Assembly (NCBI RefSeq): GCF_002379085.1
Contig: NZ_NBZW01000016.1
Span: 1 to 64,000, forward strand
From: Polaromonas sp. AET17H-212
GTDB taxonomy: Bacteria > Pseudomonadota > Gammaproteobacteria > Burkholderiales > Burkholderiaceae_C
DNA: 64,000 nucleotides
Direction: 5' to 3'
Part shown: positions 1 through 10,618 of the stretch, piece by piece
Position numbering within the stretch: position 1 is the stretch's first letter
How the letters are laid out: every line of letters starts with the position of its first letter
The notes under the pieces: model-generated
Seen by the model: only the letters and a program-made list of their open reading frames with translations
What the model was told of the DNA's origin: nothing
Database searches by the model: none
Made by a program: the position numbers and the translations under genes

Positions 1-115
1 GACGCCGATCCTTCTCCGATAGCGACGCAAATAGCCGCAGCATCTTCAACTCTATGTCTCTTGTATAGCCCATCGCTCTGCCAATCCATGCTCTATTTTC
101 AGTAGCAGTGATCAT
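1..115 (-). CDS. Transposase-like protein, N-terminal fragment (runs off window)
   Basis: An open frame on the minus strand begins with ATG at 115 and runs off the left edge with no stop. It encodes about 38 residues, beginning MITATENRAWIGRAMG and containing FASLSEKDRRR. The segment LSEKDRR resembles the N-terminal region of ISAzo13-type DDE transposases, as far as I recall that family. With this little sequence the match is an inference. The TTTCCCG motif occurs twice in the 50 bases upstream, as might be expected near an insertion-sequence end. It lies next to a probable group II intron end, which supports a mobile-DNA setting. It could equally be an unrelated small protein. Confidence 0.35.
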   Translation of the reverse strand, partial: MITATENRAWIGRAMGYTRDIELKMLRLFASLSEKDRR

Positions 116-215
116 CCCACGAGTGTCGGGAAAAATCGCATTCCGGGAAATTGTTTCTTGCCAAATCCTTACGACGGGACTTGCACCCGCAGGAGTGCGC
201 CCATGCTGGGCGCAC
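116..215 (-). mobile_element. Possible 5' end of a group II intron (remnant)
   Basis: Read on the minus strand from 215, the sequence begins GTGCGCCCAGCATGGGCGC, a perfect hairpin. It is soon followed by GCGGGTGCAAGTCCCGTC, a second hairpin whose loop and stem resemble the GGGTGAAAGTCCC-type segment of group II intron domain I. The start lies 3 bases after the T-run of a rho-independent terminator. Insertion just downstream of terminator hairpins is the established habit of bacterial class C group II introns. Only about 100 bases are present before an unrelated-looking ORF, and no intron-encoded reverse transcriptase is visible, so this is either a remnant or a copy continuing off the window. 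Confidence 0.45.
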
Positions 216-216
216 A

Positions 217-247
217 TGAAAAAAAGCCGCCCGCAGGCGGCTTTCAG
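217..247 (-). terminator. Rho-independent terminator of the small lipoprotein gene
   Basis: AAAGCCGCC at 223-231 pairs with GGCGGCTTT at 236-244 around a 4-base loop. On the minus strand the stem is followed by seven T residues. It lies 15 bases past the stop codon of the lipoprotein gene. Confidence 0.85.
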
Positions 248-261
248 GCAAGCAGCAGGAA

Positions 262-468
262 TTACTTCGCGGCGCTGGCAGGAGCCTGGGCTTCAGCAGG
301 AACCGGTGCAGGCGTGACAGCTGCAGGTGCGGATGCTGCCTCGGCAGGTGCTGGAGCAGGTGCTGGCGTGACAACGACAGGAGCAGGTGCAGCCGCTTCT
401 TCTTTTTTACCGCAGGCAGCCAGGGCAACCGCAGCGACGATGGCGGCCAAAACGAGGGACTTGTTCAT
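262..468 (-). CDS. Small alanine/proline-rich lipoprotein
   Basis: The protein has 68 residues and starts MNKSLVLAAIVAAVALAAC. This is a classic lipoprotein signal with lipobox LAAC, so it should be lipidated at Cys19 and anchored to a membrane. After a short charged GKKEE stretch the mature chain is almost entirely Ala, Pro, Val and Glu (PAPAPAPAEAASAPA), a disordered tether rather than a folded domain. The ATG at 468 was chosen over one 30 bases upstream because AAGGA sits 7 bases before it. A possible -10 (TTATAAGT, minus strand near 498-505) lies upstream, and a strong terminator follows the gene. Function unknown. Similar short lipoproteins are common in Comamonadaceae. Confidence 0.75.
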   Translation of the reverse strand: MNKSLVLAAIVAAVALAACGKKEEAAAPAPVVVTPAPAPAPAEAASAPAAVTPAPVPAEAQAPASAAK

Positions 469-706
469 ATCGAGATCCTTGATGAATGAGAGAGACAACT
501 TATAAATCCGTCAAAAAAAAACCCAAACCTGACGATTCGAGTTTTTCAACGGGAGGGCGAGTGACGCGAGCTCAAACTGCCCCGACAGCGAGTATATGCG
601 GGTTTTCACCGCCGTAAAAACCCTCAACTCACAAAAAAGCAGAGAAAGACCATGACAACACCGCCTCTTCCGCCCGCTGGGCGTGCTGCGGCATCGCCTC
701 GCTGCG

Positions 707-1225
707 TCAAATCCCCAGTGTGGTCGCCGGGAAAGCCGGGCTGCTGCGCAGCAGCTTTTCCGTCAGCCTTTCCCTCAGTGCCACGCGCCGCGCGGCTTCC
801 GGCCCCGCCACGCCGGTGCTGCGAACCAGGTCCAGCCGCTCGAACACCCAGCCCGGGCTCCAGAAGGCACTGGGCAGGTCGCTGGCCGCCACCGCACCAC
901 TGCCGCGACAATCAGCAATGTGGGACCAGGTGCGGCGCCAGGTCACAAACCGCGCGTGCCGGCGCGTCACTTCGTCATAGTTCCGGGCCAGCATGGTCAG
1001 TGTGCGACCCGATGTTGACCAGTCGTTGAGGGATTGCGCGACACTGCGCTCGCCCAGCGGCCAGTCCTCAAAGGTGGCGTCGCAAAGAATGATTTCACGC
1101 CAGCCCTGCGCGGCCGCTGCCGCGAAGGCCTGCCGGACCAGATCGGCGAATGCCGAGCGCCCCTCGAAGCGCCCCTGCAGCAATGCGGGCGAAGAAGGCG
1201 CGGCGGAAGGATGGGGATCGTTCAT
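707..1225 (-). CDS. Conserved hypothetical protein (DUF7931-like)
   Basis: The protein has 172 residues from the second of two adjacent ATG codons; the first ATG is at 1228. AAGGAG lies 6 bases before the chosen start. No signal peptide or membrane segment is visible. The central part (REIILCDATFEDWPLGE, then SLNDWSTSGRTLTMLARNY) looks like the conserved core of a small beta-proteobacterial family of unknown function that I associate with DUF7931. That family is thought to be phospholipase-D/HKD-like, but no HKD motif is seen here. The gene starts 44 bases after the roxA stop and is probably cotranscribed with it. No function can be assigned. Confidence 0.6.
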   Translation of the reverse strand: MNDPHPSAAPSSPALLQGRFEGRSAFADLVRQAFAAAAAQGWREIILCDATFEDWPLGERSVAQSLNDWSTSGRTLTMLARNYDEVTRRHARFVTWRRTWSHIADCRGSGAVAASDLPSAFWSPGWVFERLDLVRSTGVAGPEAARRVALRERLTEKLLRSSPAFPATTLGI

Positions 1226-1269
1226 CATCGGCTCCTTGAAGGCATGAAACAGCAGGCCCGTCGCGTGGT

Positions 1270-2451
1270 TCAGCAATCTTCCGGATGGGCCAGCCAGCCG
1301 GCCGCATGCCAGTCTGCCAGCAAGTCCAGCGCCGAAGGTCCCGCGCGGCGAAGGTCGGCGGCAGCGAGCCGGCGCTGGTCGGCCAGGCGCCGCATCAGGG
1401 TCGCGTCAGCCCCTCTGGCGCGGTAGCTTTCTCCATTGATGAACACATGCTGCGCGTCGTACATCATGCGGGTTCGCGGATCCAGGCAGAGACCCTCGGC
1501 GCAGCGCGGGTCCCACCGTCCCGACGGGTCGTCAAACCAGACCGAGGCCTTGGGTTCCGTCAGGCATTCACCGAGCGCACAGGCCAGCGCCAACGGATCT
1601 TTCAAGGCCTCATGCACCGCCTTTTGCGCAAACGCGAGCAGGCCTTCGGGCAGGGCCGCGGGCGTTGGTGTTGCGGCCTGCGATGGATCGCGGTACAGGC
1701 TCTGGCTGACGGCGGCATCGTCCTCCTCCTCATCACCCGCAAAATCCGCCAGACGCTGCAGCAGCTCACTCGCCAGTCCGGCGCGCTTGGGCGCTCGAAA
1801 GCCGATGGAATACGTCATGCAGTCCTGCACCTTGCCGTCCTCGTCCTGCGACGGCTCGGCCAACCCGTCATGGGCATAACGCGGCGGCAGGTAAAGCATG
1901 TCGCCGGCCTCCAGCACAAACTCCTGCTCGGGCTCGAAGTTCTGCAGGACCTTGAGCGGCACACCTTCCTGCAGCGCCAGGTCTTTTTGCCGGCCTATCT
2001 TCCAGCGCCGGCGGCCGCTGGCCTGGAGCAGGAAAACGTCGTAACTGTCAAAGTGCGGACCCACGCCGCCGCCCGGCGTGGCAAATGAAATCATCAGGTC
2101 ATCGAGCCGGGCATCGGGCACAAAGCGGAAGTGCTGCAGCAGCTCATGGGCCCGGCGATCATGCAGGTCCACGCCCTGCACCAGCAGGGTCCACTGTGGC
2201 CGGTTCAGGGCCGGCAGGCTGCGCGGCCCGAACGGGCCCTGCTTCATGCGCCAGCCGGCGGGCTGTTGCTCCACAAGGCGCGACTCCACCTGTTGCTGCG
2301 CCGCGAGGTCGAACAGTTCCCTGCGGCTCAGCAAGGGCTGGAAACCAGGCATGGCCTGGCGCACCAGCAGGGGCTTTTTCTGCCAGTGGCGGCGCATGAA
2401 TTGGGCCGGGGTCAGACCGGCGAGAAGGGCAAGGGGTTGATTGACATCCAT
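1270..2451 (-). CDS. roxA: JmjC-type cupin, ribosomal protein arginine hydroxylase (RoxA/YcfD-like)
   Basis: The protein has 393 residues. It is an Fe(II)/2-oxoglutarate oxygenase of the bacterial ribosomal oxygenase family, which in E. coli (YcfD/RoxA) hydroxylates an arginine of ribosomal protein L16. The N-terminal signature QFMRRHWQKKPLLVRQA (about 17-33) is typical of the family. The JmjC facial triad is visible as HFD (His133, Asp135) and RYAHDG (His194). The C-terminal third carries the dimerisation and winged-helix part. The length matches the family. It is transcribed divergently from the SlyD-like gene across only 14 bases and probably reads into the downstream DUF7931-like gene. 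The substrate is inferred from the family. Confidence 0.85.
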   Translation of the reverse strand: MDVNQPLALLAGLTPAQFMRRHWQKKPLLVRQAMPGFQPLLSRRELFDLAAQQQVESRLVEQQPAGWRMKQGPFGPRSLPALNRPQWTLLVQGVDLHDRRAHELLQHFRFVPDARLDDLMISFATPGGGVGPHFDSYDVFLLQASGRRRWKIGRQKDLALQEGVPLKVLQNFEPEQEFVLEAGDMLYLPPRYAHDGLAEPSQDEDGKVQDCMTYSIGFRAPKRAGLASELLQRLADFAGDEEEDDAAVSQSLYRDPSQAATPTPAALPEGLLAFAQKAVHEALKDPLALACALGECLTEPKASVWFDDPSGRWDPRCAEGLCLDPRTRMMYDAQHVFINGESYRARGADATLMRRLADQRRLAAADLRRAGPSALDLLADWHAAGWLAHPEDC

Positions 2452-2465
2452 GGGACAATTGTGCG

Positions 2466-2990
2466 ATGAAAATCACCTCGCAATGCGTCGTTGCCCTGAC
2501 CTGGACGCTGAAAGATACCCTGGGCGAAATACTGGACGAACTCGACGAGCCGGTGGAGTTTCTGCTGGGCGGCGATGACCTGCTCGCCAAAATCGAGGAG
2601 AGCCTGCAGGGCCATGAGCCGGGCGCCACGATCAACCTGCATCTGGAGCCCGAAAACGCATTTGGCGACTACGACGAAAACCTGGTTTTCCTGGAGGCCC
2701 GCAAGCTGTTTCCGGCGGAACTCGAGGAAGGCCTGACCTTTGACGGCGCCGCCCTGCCCGCCGGCGTCAACCCCGATACGCCGCCGGACCGCATTTACAC
2801 GGTGACCGAAATTTATCCCGAGCATGTGGTGCTCGATGGCAACCACCCGCTGGCCGGCATCGCGATCCGCCTGAGCCTGAAGGTCGAGTCCGTGCGCGAG
2901 GCCACCGAGGCAGAAATCGGCCAGGGCTCCATGGGGACCGGGTTTTTCAAGCTTGAATCGCAAGCTCCCGGCAACAACACGCTGCACTAA
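2466..2990 (+). CDS. FKBP-type peptidyl-prolyl isomerase, SlyD-like
   Basis: The protein has 174 residues. The N-terminal FKBP half-domain reads VALTWTLKDTLGEILDE and is followed by EFLLGGDDLLAKIEESLQG. An inserted IF-type chaperone segment carries PENAFGDYDENLVF (about 60-74). This arrangement is that of SlyD/FkpB isomerases, cytoplasmic folding helpers that catalyse proline isomerisation. The C-terminus has no His/Cys-rich metal tail, so it is not a nickel-handling SlyD in the E. coli sense. The gene is divergent from roxA, and the very short shared spacer must hold both start regions. A converging hairpin follows. Confidence 0.8.
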   Translation: MKITSQCVVALTWTLKDTLGEILDELDEPVEFLLGGDDLLAKIEESLQGHEPGATINLHLEPENAFGDYDENLVFLEARKLFPAELEEGLTFDGAALPAGVNPDTPPDRIYTVTEIYPEHVVLDGNHPLAGIAIRLSLKVESVREATEAEIGQGSMGTGFFKLESQAPGNNTLH

Positions 2991-3001
2991 ATCCCACCCA
3001 T

Positions 3002-3037
3002 AAAAAGGCCGACCTGCTCCAGAGAGCAGGCCGGCCT
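3002..3037 (-). terminator. Terminator for the glycine-zipper lipoprotein gene
   Basis: A long stem pairs GGCCGACCTGCTC (from 3007) with GAGCAGGCCGGCC. On the minus strand it is followed by TTTTTA. It could also slow transcription from the converging SlyD-like gene. Confidence 0.7.
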
Positions 3038-3052
3038 GAACTGAGTCCGCCG

Positions 3053-3140
3053 TGGCCCTTCTTTTTCCGCAGGGCCGCCCCAAGGAAAAATGCGCCCCCT
3101 CGGGGGGCAGCGAAGTACACGCAGTGACGAGCGTGGGGGC
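3053..3140 (+). repeat. Dispersed GC-rich repeat, copy 1 (family B)
   Basis: This roughly 90-bp element begins TGGCCCTTCTTTTTCCGC and ends GACGAGCGTGGGGGCT. It contains CCCCCTCGGGGGGCAGCGA and TACACGCAGTGA. Similar elements lie at 12145, 19827 and 40353. The end directly touches the stop codon of the next gene at 3141. Confidence 0.75.
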
Positions 3141-3653
3141 TTAACGCATGCGGTACAGCTGGTTGTTCTCGATCTTGACGCGGTCACCGATACGCAGCTC
3201 GCCGTAAGAAGGCACGTCGTAGGCACGTGTGCCGCCATTGTCCAGCTGGACAGAAACGCGGTAGGTTTCATTCACGGGCTGGGTGTTGCGGTTCCTCTCG
3301 ACGACATTGCCGGCGACAGCACCGCCGACAGCGCCGAGCACGGTGGCTGCCGTGCGTCCGCTACCGCCGCCGATCTGGCTGCCCACGGCTGCACCAGCGA
3401 CGCCGCCGATCACGGCACCCAGACCCGAGGTCGTGGCCGGTTGTTGCGTGCGCAGGACCTCCACATTGCTGACACGGCCGTATTCGATGTAATTGCCTTG
3501 CGGGTTCTGCGCCGGGTAAGTGGACGCGGGATAGGTGGCCGCAGGGTAGGTCGAGCCCGGGGCCGGCTGACTCATGGGCGCAGCGCAGGCGGCAAGCCCG
3601 GCAACCACAACCACCGATGAAACGACTGAAATGAAACGGGAAGCTTGACGCAT
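3141..3653 (-). CDS. Glycine-zipper (SlyB/Rick-17 kDa-like) outer-membrane lipoprotein
   Basis: The protein has 170 residues starting MRQASRFISVV, with GGAG placed 6 bases before the ATG. A hydrophobic signal ends in the lipobox GLAAC (Cys near 23). A short repeat region (TYPAATYPASTYPA) precedes a glycine-zipper pair, GAVIGGVAGAAVGSQIGGG and VLGAVGGAVAGNV. This is the hallmark of the 17-kDa surface antigen/SlyB superfamily, whose members insert into or stiffen the outer membrane. The C-terminus (YRVSVQLDNGG...RIGDRVKIENNQLYR) is the small beta domain usual for these proteins. The exact role is not deducible. It stands alone with its own terminator. Confidence 0.8.
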   Translation of the reverse strand: MRQASRFISVVSSVVVVAGLAACAAPMSQPAPGSTYPAATYPASTYPAQNPQGNYIEYGRVSNVEVLRTQQPATTSGLGAVIGGVAGAAVGSQIGGGSGRTAATVLGAVGGAVAGNVVERNRNTQPVNETYRVSVQLDNGGTRAYDVPSYGELRIGDRVKIENNQLYRMR

Positions 3654-3851
3654 GGAAATCTCCTGTGTGTGAACATTCAGAGGGCCCACCGCATCCATCG
3701 GTTGAAGGACAAGTTGCCTGAGGACCCTGCTGCATTGATTAAACCCACGCCGCCCCGTCGCACGGGTGGGGGGCCAGGCTGTCCCGGCGTGGGAGCCCGC
3801 TGCCGGCCGGTGTAGGAAAAGCCTGACGCTGTGCCTTGTCCGCTCAGCCTC

Positions 3852-4301
3852 TCAGGCCTTGCCGGTCGAGCCGTAGCCGTTTTCGCCGCGCTGGCTGACT
3901 GCCGCGAAATCATCGACCACGTTGAACTCGGCCTGCAGCACGGGAACGATCAGCAACTGGGCGATGCGCTCCATGGGCGTTATCGTGAAGGCCACATCGC
4001 TGCGGTTCCAGGCGCTGACCATGAGCTGGCCCTGGTAATCGCTGTCGATCAGCCCGACCAGGTTGCCCAGAACGATGCCGTGTTTGTGCCCCAGCCCCGA
4101 GCGCGGCAGGATCATGGCTGCGTAACCGGGGTTGTGCAGATAGATCGCCAGGCCGGTGGGCACCAGTTGCCAGGCATTGGGCGGCAGGGTCAGCGGCGCG
4201 TCCAGGCAGGCGCGCAGGTCCAGCCCCGCGCTGCCGGGCGTGGCATAGGCGGGCAGGTTGCCGCGCAGGCGGTCGTCGATGATCTTGACGTCGATTTTCA
4301 T
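3852..4301 (-). CDS. dut: Deoxyuridine 5'-triphosphate nucleotidohydrolase
   Basis: The protein has 149 residues, the normal length for a trimeric dUTPase. It hydrolyses dUTP to dUMP and pyrophosphate, which keeps uracil out of DNA and feeds thymidylate synthesis. The conserved motifs are visible in order: [28 protein letters not shown], the uracil-pocket region, and the C-terminal glycine-rich arm [11 protein letters not shown]. The ATG at 4301 is chosen because family members begin with the MKIDVKIID pattern. It immediately follows the small membrane-protein gene, and with coaBC upstream this gives the common coaBC-dut order seen in many proteobacteria. Confidence 0.95.
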   Translation of the reverse strand: MKIDVKIIDDRLRGNLPAYATPGSAGLDLRACLDAPLTLPPNAWQLVPTGLAIYLHNPGYAAMILPRSGLGHKHGIVLGNLVGLIDSDYQGQLMVSAWNRSDVAFTITPMERIAQLLIVPVLQAEFNVVDDFAAVSQRGENGYGSTGKA

Positions 4302-4302
4302 G

Positions 4303-4722
4303 TCACTTGCCTTGTTTGAATTCTTTGGCGGCCGGTTCCGCCAGCGCGCGCAAGCGCGTCTTGAGCAGTTCTGGCGAGTATTTTTTAAAGCGGTAAACCG
4401 CCCATGCGGCAAAAGCGATCAGCAGCGGCAGGGCCATCATGCCGGCGCGCGGCAGCACCACAGAGACCAGCTGCAGCACCATCCAGCCGATCAGCAGCCA
4501 TTTGCCCACCGTCCACAAGAACGGTCCGGCGGGCCGGCTCGACGCTGCGTCCCGGGCGGCTTCCGGGCGTGCCACTGTGGCGGCCCCAGACATCAGGCCG
4601 GTGCCCGGCAGCGCGTCAGCCTTCGCCTGCCTGGCAAGGACGGCCGCCGCCGCGCTGGCACTCAGTTTTTCCACATACCGGGCAAAGTCACCGTCGGGCG
4701 GGGTGTCGGAAGGCAGTTGCAC
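4303..4722 (-). CDS. Small membrane protein of unknown function
   Basis: The protein has 139 residues. An N-terminal soluble region with an alanine-rich helix ([18 protein letters not shown]) is followed by two membrane spans near residues 70-88 ([19 protein letters not shown]) and 92-110 ([18 protein letters not shown]). A basic C-terminal tail with KEFKQGK ends the chain. The gene sits 6 bases after coaBC and 1 base before dut, so it is part of that operon. I do not recognise the family, and its placement alone does not reveal a job. Confidence 0.6.
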   Translation of the reverse strand: MQLPSDTPPDGDFARYVEKLSASAAAAVLARQAKADALPGTGLMSGAATVARPEAARDAASSRPAGPFLWTVGKWLLIGWMVLQLVSVVLPRAGMMALPLLIAFAAWAVYRFKKYSPELLKTRLRALAEPAAKEFKQGK

Positions 4723-4728
4723 CTTGTC

Positions 4729-5985
4729 TCACCCTGCCCGCTTGATCCGGCTGGCGATCTCTGCCACCAGTTGCCGCGCCAACGACAGCTTGGAGGCACG
4801 CGCCAGTTCCCGGCTGCCCTGCGCATCGAGCAGCAGCAGGGCATTGTCATCACGGCCGAAGGTGGCCGGGCCGATGTTGCCCACCAGCAGCGGCACCCCC
4901 TTGCGCCGGCGCTTGGCCTGCGCGTTGTCCTTGAGGTCGTGGCTCTCGGCGGCAAAACCGACGCAGAACAGCGCACCCGACAGGCCGCGCGGCGATTGCG
5001 CCAGCGTCGCCAGGATGTCGGGGTTCTCGGTAAAAGCCAGCTGGGGTGCCTGGCCCGAGCCGTCTTTCTTGATCTTGCGCTCCGCGCTGCTCGCTGGCCG
5101 CCAGTCGGCCACCGCCGCGGTCGCTACAAAAACAGTAGCTGCCGGCGCTTGTTGCATCACGGCTTCAAGCATGTTTTGTGCAGATTTGACGTCGATGCGC
5201 GTGACGCCGCGCGGTGTGCTCAAGCTGACCGGCCCGGCCACCAGCGTGACCTGCGCGCCGGCCTCGCGCGCGGCGCGCGCCACGGCAAAACCCATCTTGC
5301 CGCTCGACAGGTTGGTGATGCCGCGCACCGGGTCAATGGCCTCGTAGGTCGGGCCCGCCGTCACCAGCACATGCTGGCCGGCCAGCACCTTGGGGGTGAA
5401 AAAAGCAATGATGTCTTCGAGCAACTCGGGCGGCTCCAGCATGCGCCCGTCGCCGGTTTCGCCGCAGGCCTGAAAACCGCTGCCCACACCCAGGATGGTC
5501 GCGCCATCGCTAGAGAGCTGCGCCATGTTGCGCTGGGTCGCGGGATGGGCCCACATTTCACGGTTCATCGCCGGCGCGATCAGCAGCGGCACCTTGTCAA
5601 TAGGCCGGGCCAGGCACATCAGGCTGAGCAGGTCGTCAGCCCGGCCATGCAGCAGCTTGGCCATGAAGTCGGCGCTGCAGGGCGCGACCAGGATGGCGTC
5701 GGCTTCGCGGCTCAGGTTGATGTGCGCCATGTTGTTGGCCTCCCGGCTGTCCCACTGGCTGGTGTAGACCGGCCGGCCACTGAGCGCCTGCAGCGTCACC
5801 GCGGTGATGAACTGCTCGGCGGCTTCGGTCATCACCACCTGTACGCTGGCACCCTGCTTGATCAGTGAGCGGCACAACTCCGCCGCCTTGTAGCAGGCAA
5901 TGCCGCCCGACAGGCCCAGCACGATGTGCCGGCCGGCCAGATCGCCGCCAGCGTCGGGGACTTCTTCATTTGCTTGCTTCGTCAT
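4729..5985 (-). CDS. coaBC: Bifunctional phosphopantothenoylcysteine decarboxylase/synthetase
   Basis: The protein has 418 residues and catalyses two steps of coenzyme A synthesis. CoaB joins cysteine to 4'-phosphopantothenate using CTP, and CoaC decarboxylates the product with FMN. The N-terminal flavoprotein domain shows GLSGGIACYKAAEL, the substrate loop APAMNREMW and the catalytic-His pattern NNMAHINLS. The C-terminal synthetase domain shows VTAGPTYEAIDPVRGITN and SSGKMG. The start MTKQANEE at 5985 is preferred over an in-frame ATG 66 bases upstream, because the family begins shortly before the GRHIVLGLSGG strand. A copy of the short GCTAT-type repeat lies inside the synthetase part without breaking the frame. 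Confidence 0.93.
   Translation of the reverse strand: MTKQANEEVPDAGGDLAGRHIVLGLSGGIACYKAAELCRSLIKQGASVQVVMTEAAEQFITAVTLQALSGRPVYTSQWDSREANNMAHINLSREADAILVAPCSADFMAKLLHGRADDLLSLMCLARPIDKVPLLIAPAMNREMWAHPATQRNMAQLSSDGATILGVGSGFQACGETGDGRMLEPPELLEDIIAFFTPKVLAGQHVLVTAGPTYEAIDPVRGITNLSSGKMGFAVARAAREAGAQVTLVAGPVSLSTPRGVTRIDVKSAQNMLEAVMQQAPAATVFVATAAVADWRPASSAERKIKKDGSGQAPQLAFTENPDILATLAQSPRGLSGALFCVGFAAESHDLKDNAQAKRRRKGVPLLVGNIGPATFGRDDNALLLLDAQGSRELARASKLSLARQLVAEIASRIKRAG
5123..5151. repeat. GCTAT/ATAGC short repeat (family A), inside coaBC
   Basis: GCTACAAAAACAGTAGCTGC followed by CGGCGCTTG matches the family A consensus: an inverted GCTAY...RTAGC pair followed by TGC-CGCGCTT. It is read through in frame by coaBC. 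Confidence 0.7.
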
Positions 5986-6053
5986 GCCCCGCAATGTATC
6001 CCAGTTTGTCCGCGTCCTTGGCGGCGGGAACCGCGGCGGACACAGACTCACCC

Positions 6054-6059
6054 GTATAA
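6054..6059 (+). promoter_or_regulatory. Candidate -10 box for the pyrG operon
   Basis: A perfect TATAAT lies 42 bases before the pyrG start in the gap from coaBC. I see no good -35 hexamer at the expected spacing, so this is a candidate only. Confidence 0.45.
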
Positions 6060-6077
6060 TCCCCGTTTACCACCTAA

Positions 6078-7768
<1,691 letters not shown>

Positions 7769-7769
<1 letters not shown>

Positions 7770-8626
7770 TGAAATTATGTGGTTTCGACGTGGGCCTTGA
7801 TCAGCCCTTTTTCCTGATCGCCGGCCCCTGTGTCGTCGAGTCCGAGCAACTGCAGATGGACACGGCAGGCACACTCAGGGACATCACGGCTTCGCTGGGC
7901 ATTCCCTTCATTTTCAAGTCCAGCTACGACAAGGCGAACCGCTCCAGCGGCACCAGCTTTCGCGGCCCCGGCATGGAAAAAGGGCTGGAGATCCTGGCCA
8001 AGGTCAAACGCGAGCTGAACCTGCCCATCCTGACCGATGTGCACTCGGAGTCCGAGATTGCCGCCGTGGCGGCCGTGGTGGACGTGCTGCAGACGCCGGC
8101 TTTCCTGTGCCGTCAGACCGACTTCATCCACGCGGTGGCGCAATCGGGCAAACCGGTCAACATCAAGAAGGGCCAGTTTCTCGCGCCCGGCGACATGAAA
8201 AACGTCATCGACAAGGCCCGTGCGGCAGCACGCGAAAAAGGCTTGAACGAAGACAACTTCATGGCCTGCGAACGCGGTGCCAGCTTCGGCTACAACAACC
8301 TGGTCAGCGACATGCGCAGCCTGGCCATCATGCGCGAGACCGGCGCCCCGGTAGTGTTTGACGCCACCCATTCGGTGCAGTTGCCCGGCGGCCAGGGCAC
8401 CACCAGCGGCGGCCAGCGCGAAATGGTGCCGGTGCTGGCCCGCGCCGCCGTCGCGGTCGGCATTGCGGGCCTCTTCATGGAAACCCACCCGGACCCATCC
8501 AAGGCCATGAGTGACGGCCCCAACGCCGTGCCGCTCAAACACATGAAGGCCCTGCTGGAGACGCTGCTCGAACTCGACCGCGTGACCAAGAAGAACGGTT
8601 TTCTCGAAAACAACTTCGAGGCCTGA
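7769..8626 (+). CDS. kdsA: 2-dehydro-3-deoxyphosphooctonate aldolase (KDO-8-P synthase)
   Basis: The protein has 285 residues and condenses phosphoenolpyruvate with arabinose 5-phosphate, the committed step to the lipopolysaccharide sugar KDO. Family signatures are [11 protein letters not shown], the [10 protein letters not shown] phosphate-binding loop, [15 protein letters not shown] and [11 protein letters not shown]. Residues before AGPCV have no metal-binding Cys, which fits a metal-independent enzyme, though this was not checked by alignment. The ATG shares bases with the pyrG TGA, so the two are translationally coupled. Confidence 0.96.
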
Positions 8627-8628
8627 TC

Positions 8629-8919
8629 ATGACCAGCGCCTACATCATTGCCAGCGTGACGGTCACCAACCCGGTGCAGTACGAGGAATACAAGAAGTGG
8701 TCCAGCGCCGCCATGCAGGCGCATGGTGCCGAGGTCTGCGTGCGCGGTGGCAAGGTCGAGGTGCTCGAAGGCGACTGGGCGCCCGAACGCCTCGTCATCC
8801 TGAAGTTTCCGACGTTTGAAGCGGCGAAGGCCTTTGACGCTTCCCCCGAATACGGCAAAGCCAGGGCCGCGCGGCAAGGCGCGGCCATCATGCGGATGAT
8901 CATCGTTGAAGGTGTCTGA
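8629..8919 (+). CDS. DUF1330 domain protein
   Basis: The protein has 96 residues and begins 2 bases after kdsA. It is a small single-domain ferredoxin-fold protein of the DUF1330 family. Recognisable features are the opening AYIIASVTVTNPVQYEEYK, the RGGKVEVLEGDW strand-turn and ERLVILKFPTFEAAKAF followed by PEY. The family is thought to form dimeric alpha/beta barrels and has no agreed function. Placement between kdsA and eno is common in Burkholderiales. Confidence 0.85.
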   Translation: MTSAYIIASVTVTNPVQYEEYKKWSSAAMQAHGAEVCVRGGKVEVLEGDWAPERLVILKFPTFEAAKAFDASPEYGKARAARQGAAIMRMIIVEGV

Positions 8920-8952
8920 CCCTTCGCCTGCCAGTTTTTAATTTTGATTTGA

Positions 8953-10248
<1,296 letters not shown>

Positions 10249-10257
10249 ACACAACCG

Positions 10258-10539
10258 TTGATCGTGGGAAACCGCGTCGTCCCCGCCCTCCTGATTGCGC
10301 TGCTGGTCATCGTGCATGCGCAGCTCTGGATTGGCCGGGGCAGCCTTCCCAGCGTCAATGCGATGCAGCGCAAGCTCAGCGAGCAGACCGCCAGCAACGC
10401 CCAGGCGCACGCCGACAACGAACGGCTGGCCGCCGAGGTCAAGGACCTGCGTGAAGGCCTGGAGATGGTCGAGGAAAAGGCGCGCCAGGAGCTGGGCATG
10501 GTCAAGCCCAATGAAATTTTTGTGCAGATTGCGCCCTGA
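10258..10539 (+). CDS. ftsB: Cell division protein FtsB
   Basis: The protein has 93 residues and is a single-pass inner-membrane septum protein that forms a complex with FtsL and FtsQ. The N-terminus holds one membrane span (VVPALLIALLVIVHAQLWI). A coiled coil follows (QRKLSEQTASNAQAHADNERLAAEVKDL), then EMVEEKARQELGMVKPNEIF, the conserved FtsB C-terminal pattern. Initiation would be TTG at 10258 or GTG at 10264; no ATG precedes the membrane span. The position directly after eno is diagnostic. Its stop codon lies in the first arm of a terminator hairpin. Confidence 0.9.
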   Translation: MIVGNRVVPALLIALLVIVHAQLWIGRGSLPSVNAMQRKLSEQTASNAQAHADNERLAAEVKDLREGLEMVEEKARQELGMVKPNEIFVQIAP

Positions 10540-10567
10540 CCGCAACCATCGCGGTCTGCTTTTTTTG
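10538..10567 (+). terminator. Terminator after the pyrG-ftsB operon
   Basis: GACCGC and GCGGTC pair around a 7-base loop and are followed by TGCTTTTTTT. The ftsB stop codon overlaps the base of the stem. Confidence 0.8.
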
Positions 10568-10593
10568 CTCTGCTTTTGATAGCTTCCGGCGCT
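10567..10593. repeat. GCTAT/ATAGC short repeat (family A), degenerate copy
   Basis: CTCTGCTTTTGATAGCTTCC followed by GGCGCTT keeps the right half and the GCGCTT tail of the family, but the left arm is degraded. It is intergenic, just after the ftsB terminator. Confidence 0.5.
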
Positions 10594-10618
10594 TTACCTG
10601 TCTGGGCTGGAACCTGAT

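Noticed and set aside
160..215. A tRNA-like T-arm on the minus strand (GGTGCAAGTCCCG)
   Set aside because: No cloverleaf can be built around it, and the context fits a group II intron domain I hairpin better.
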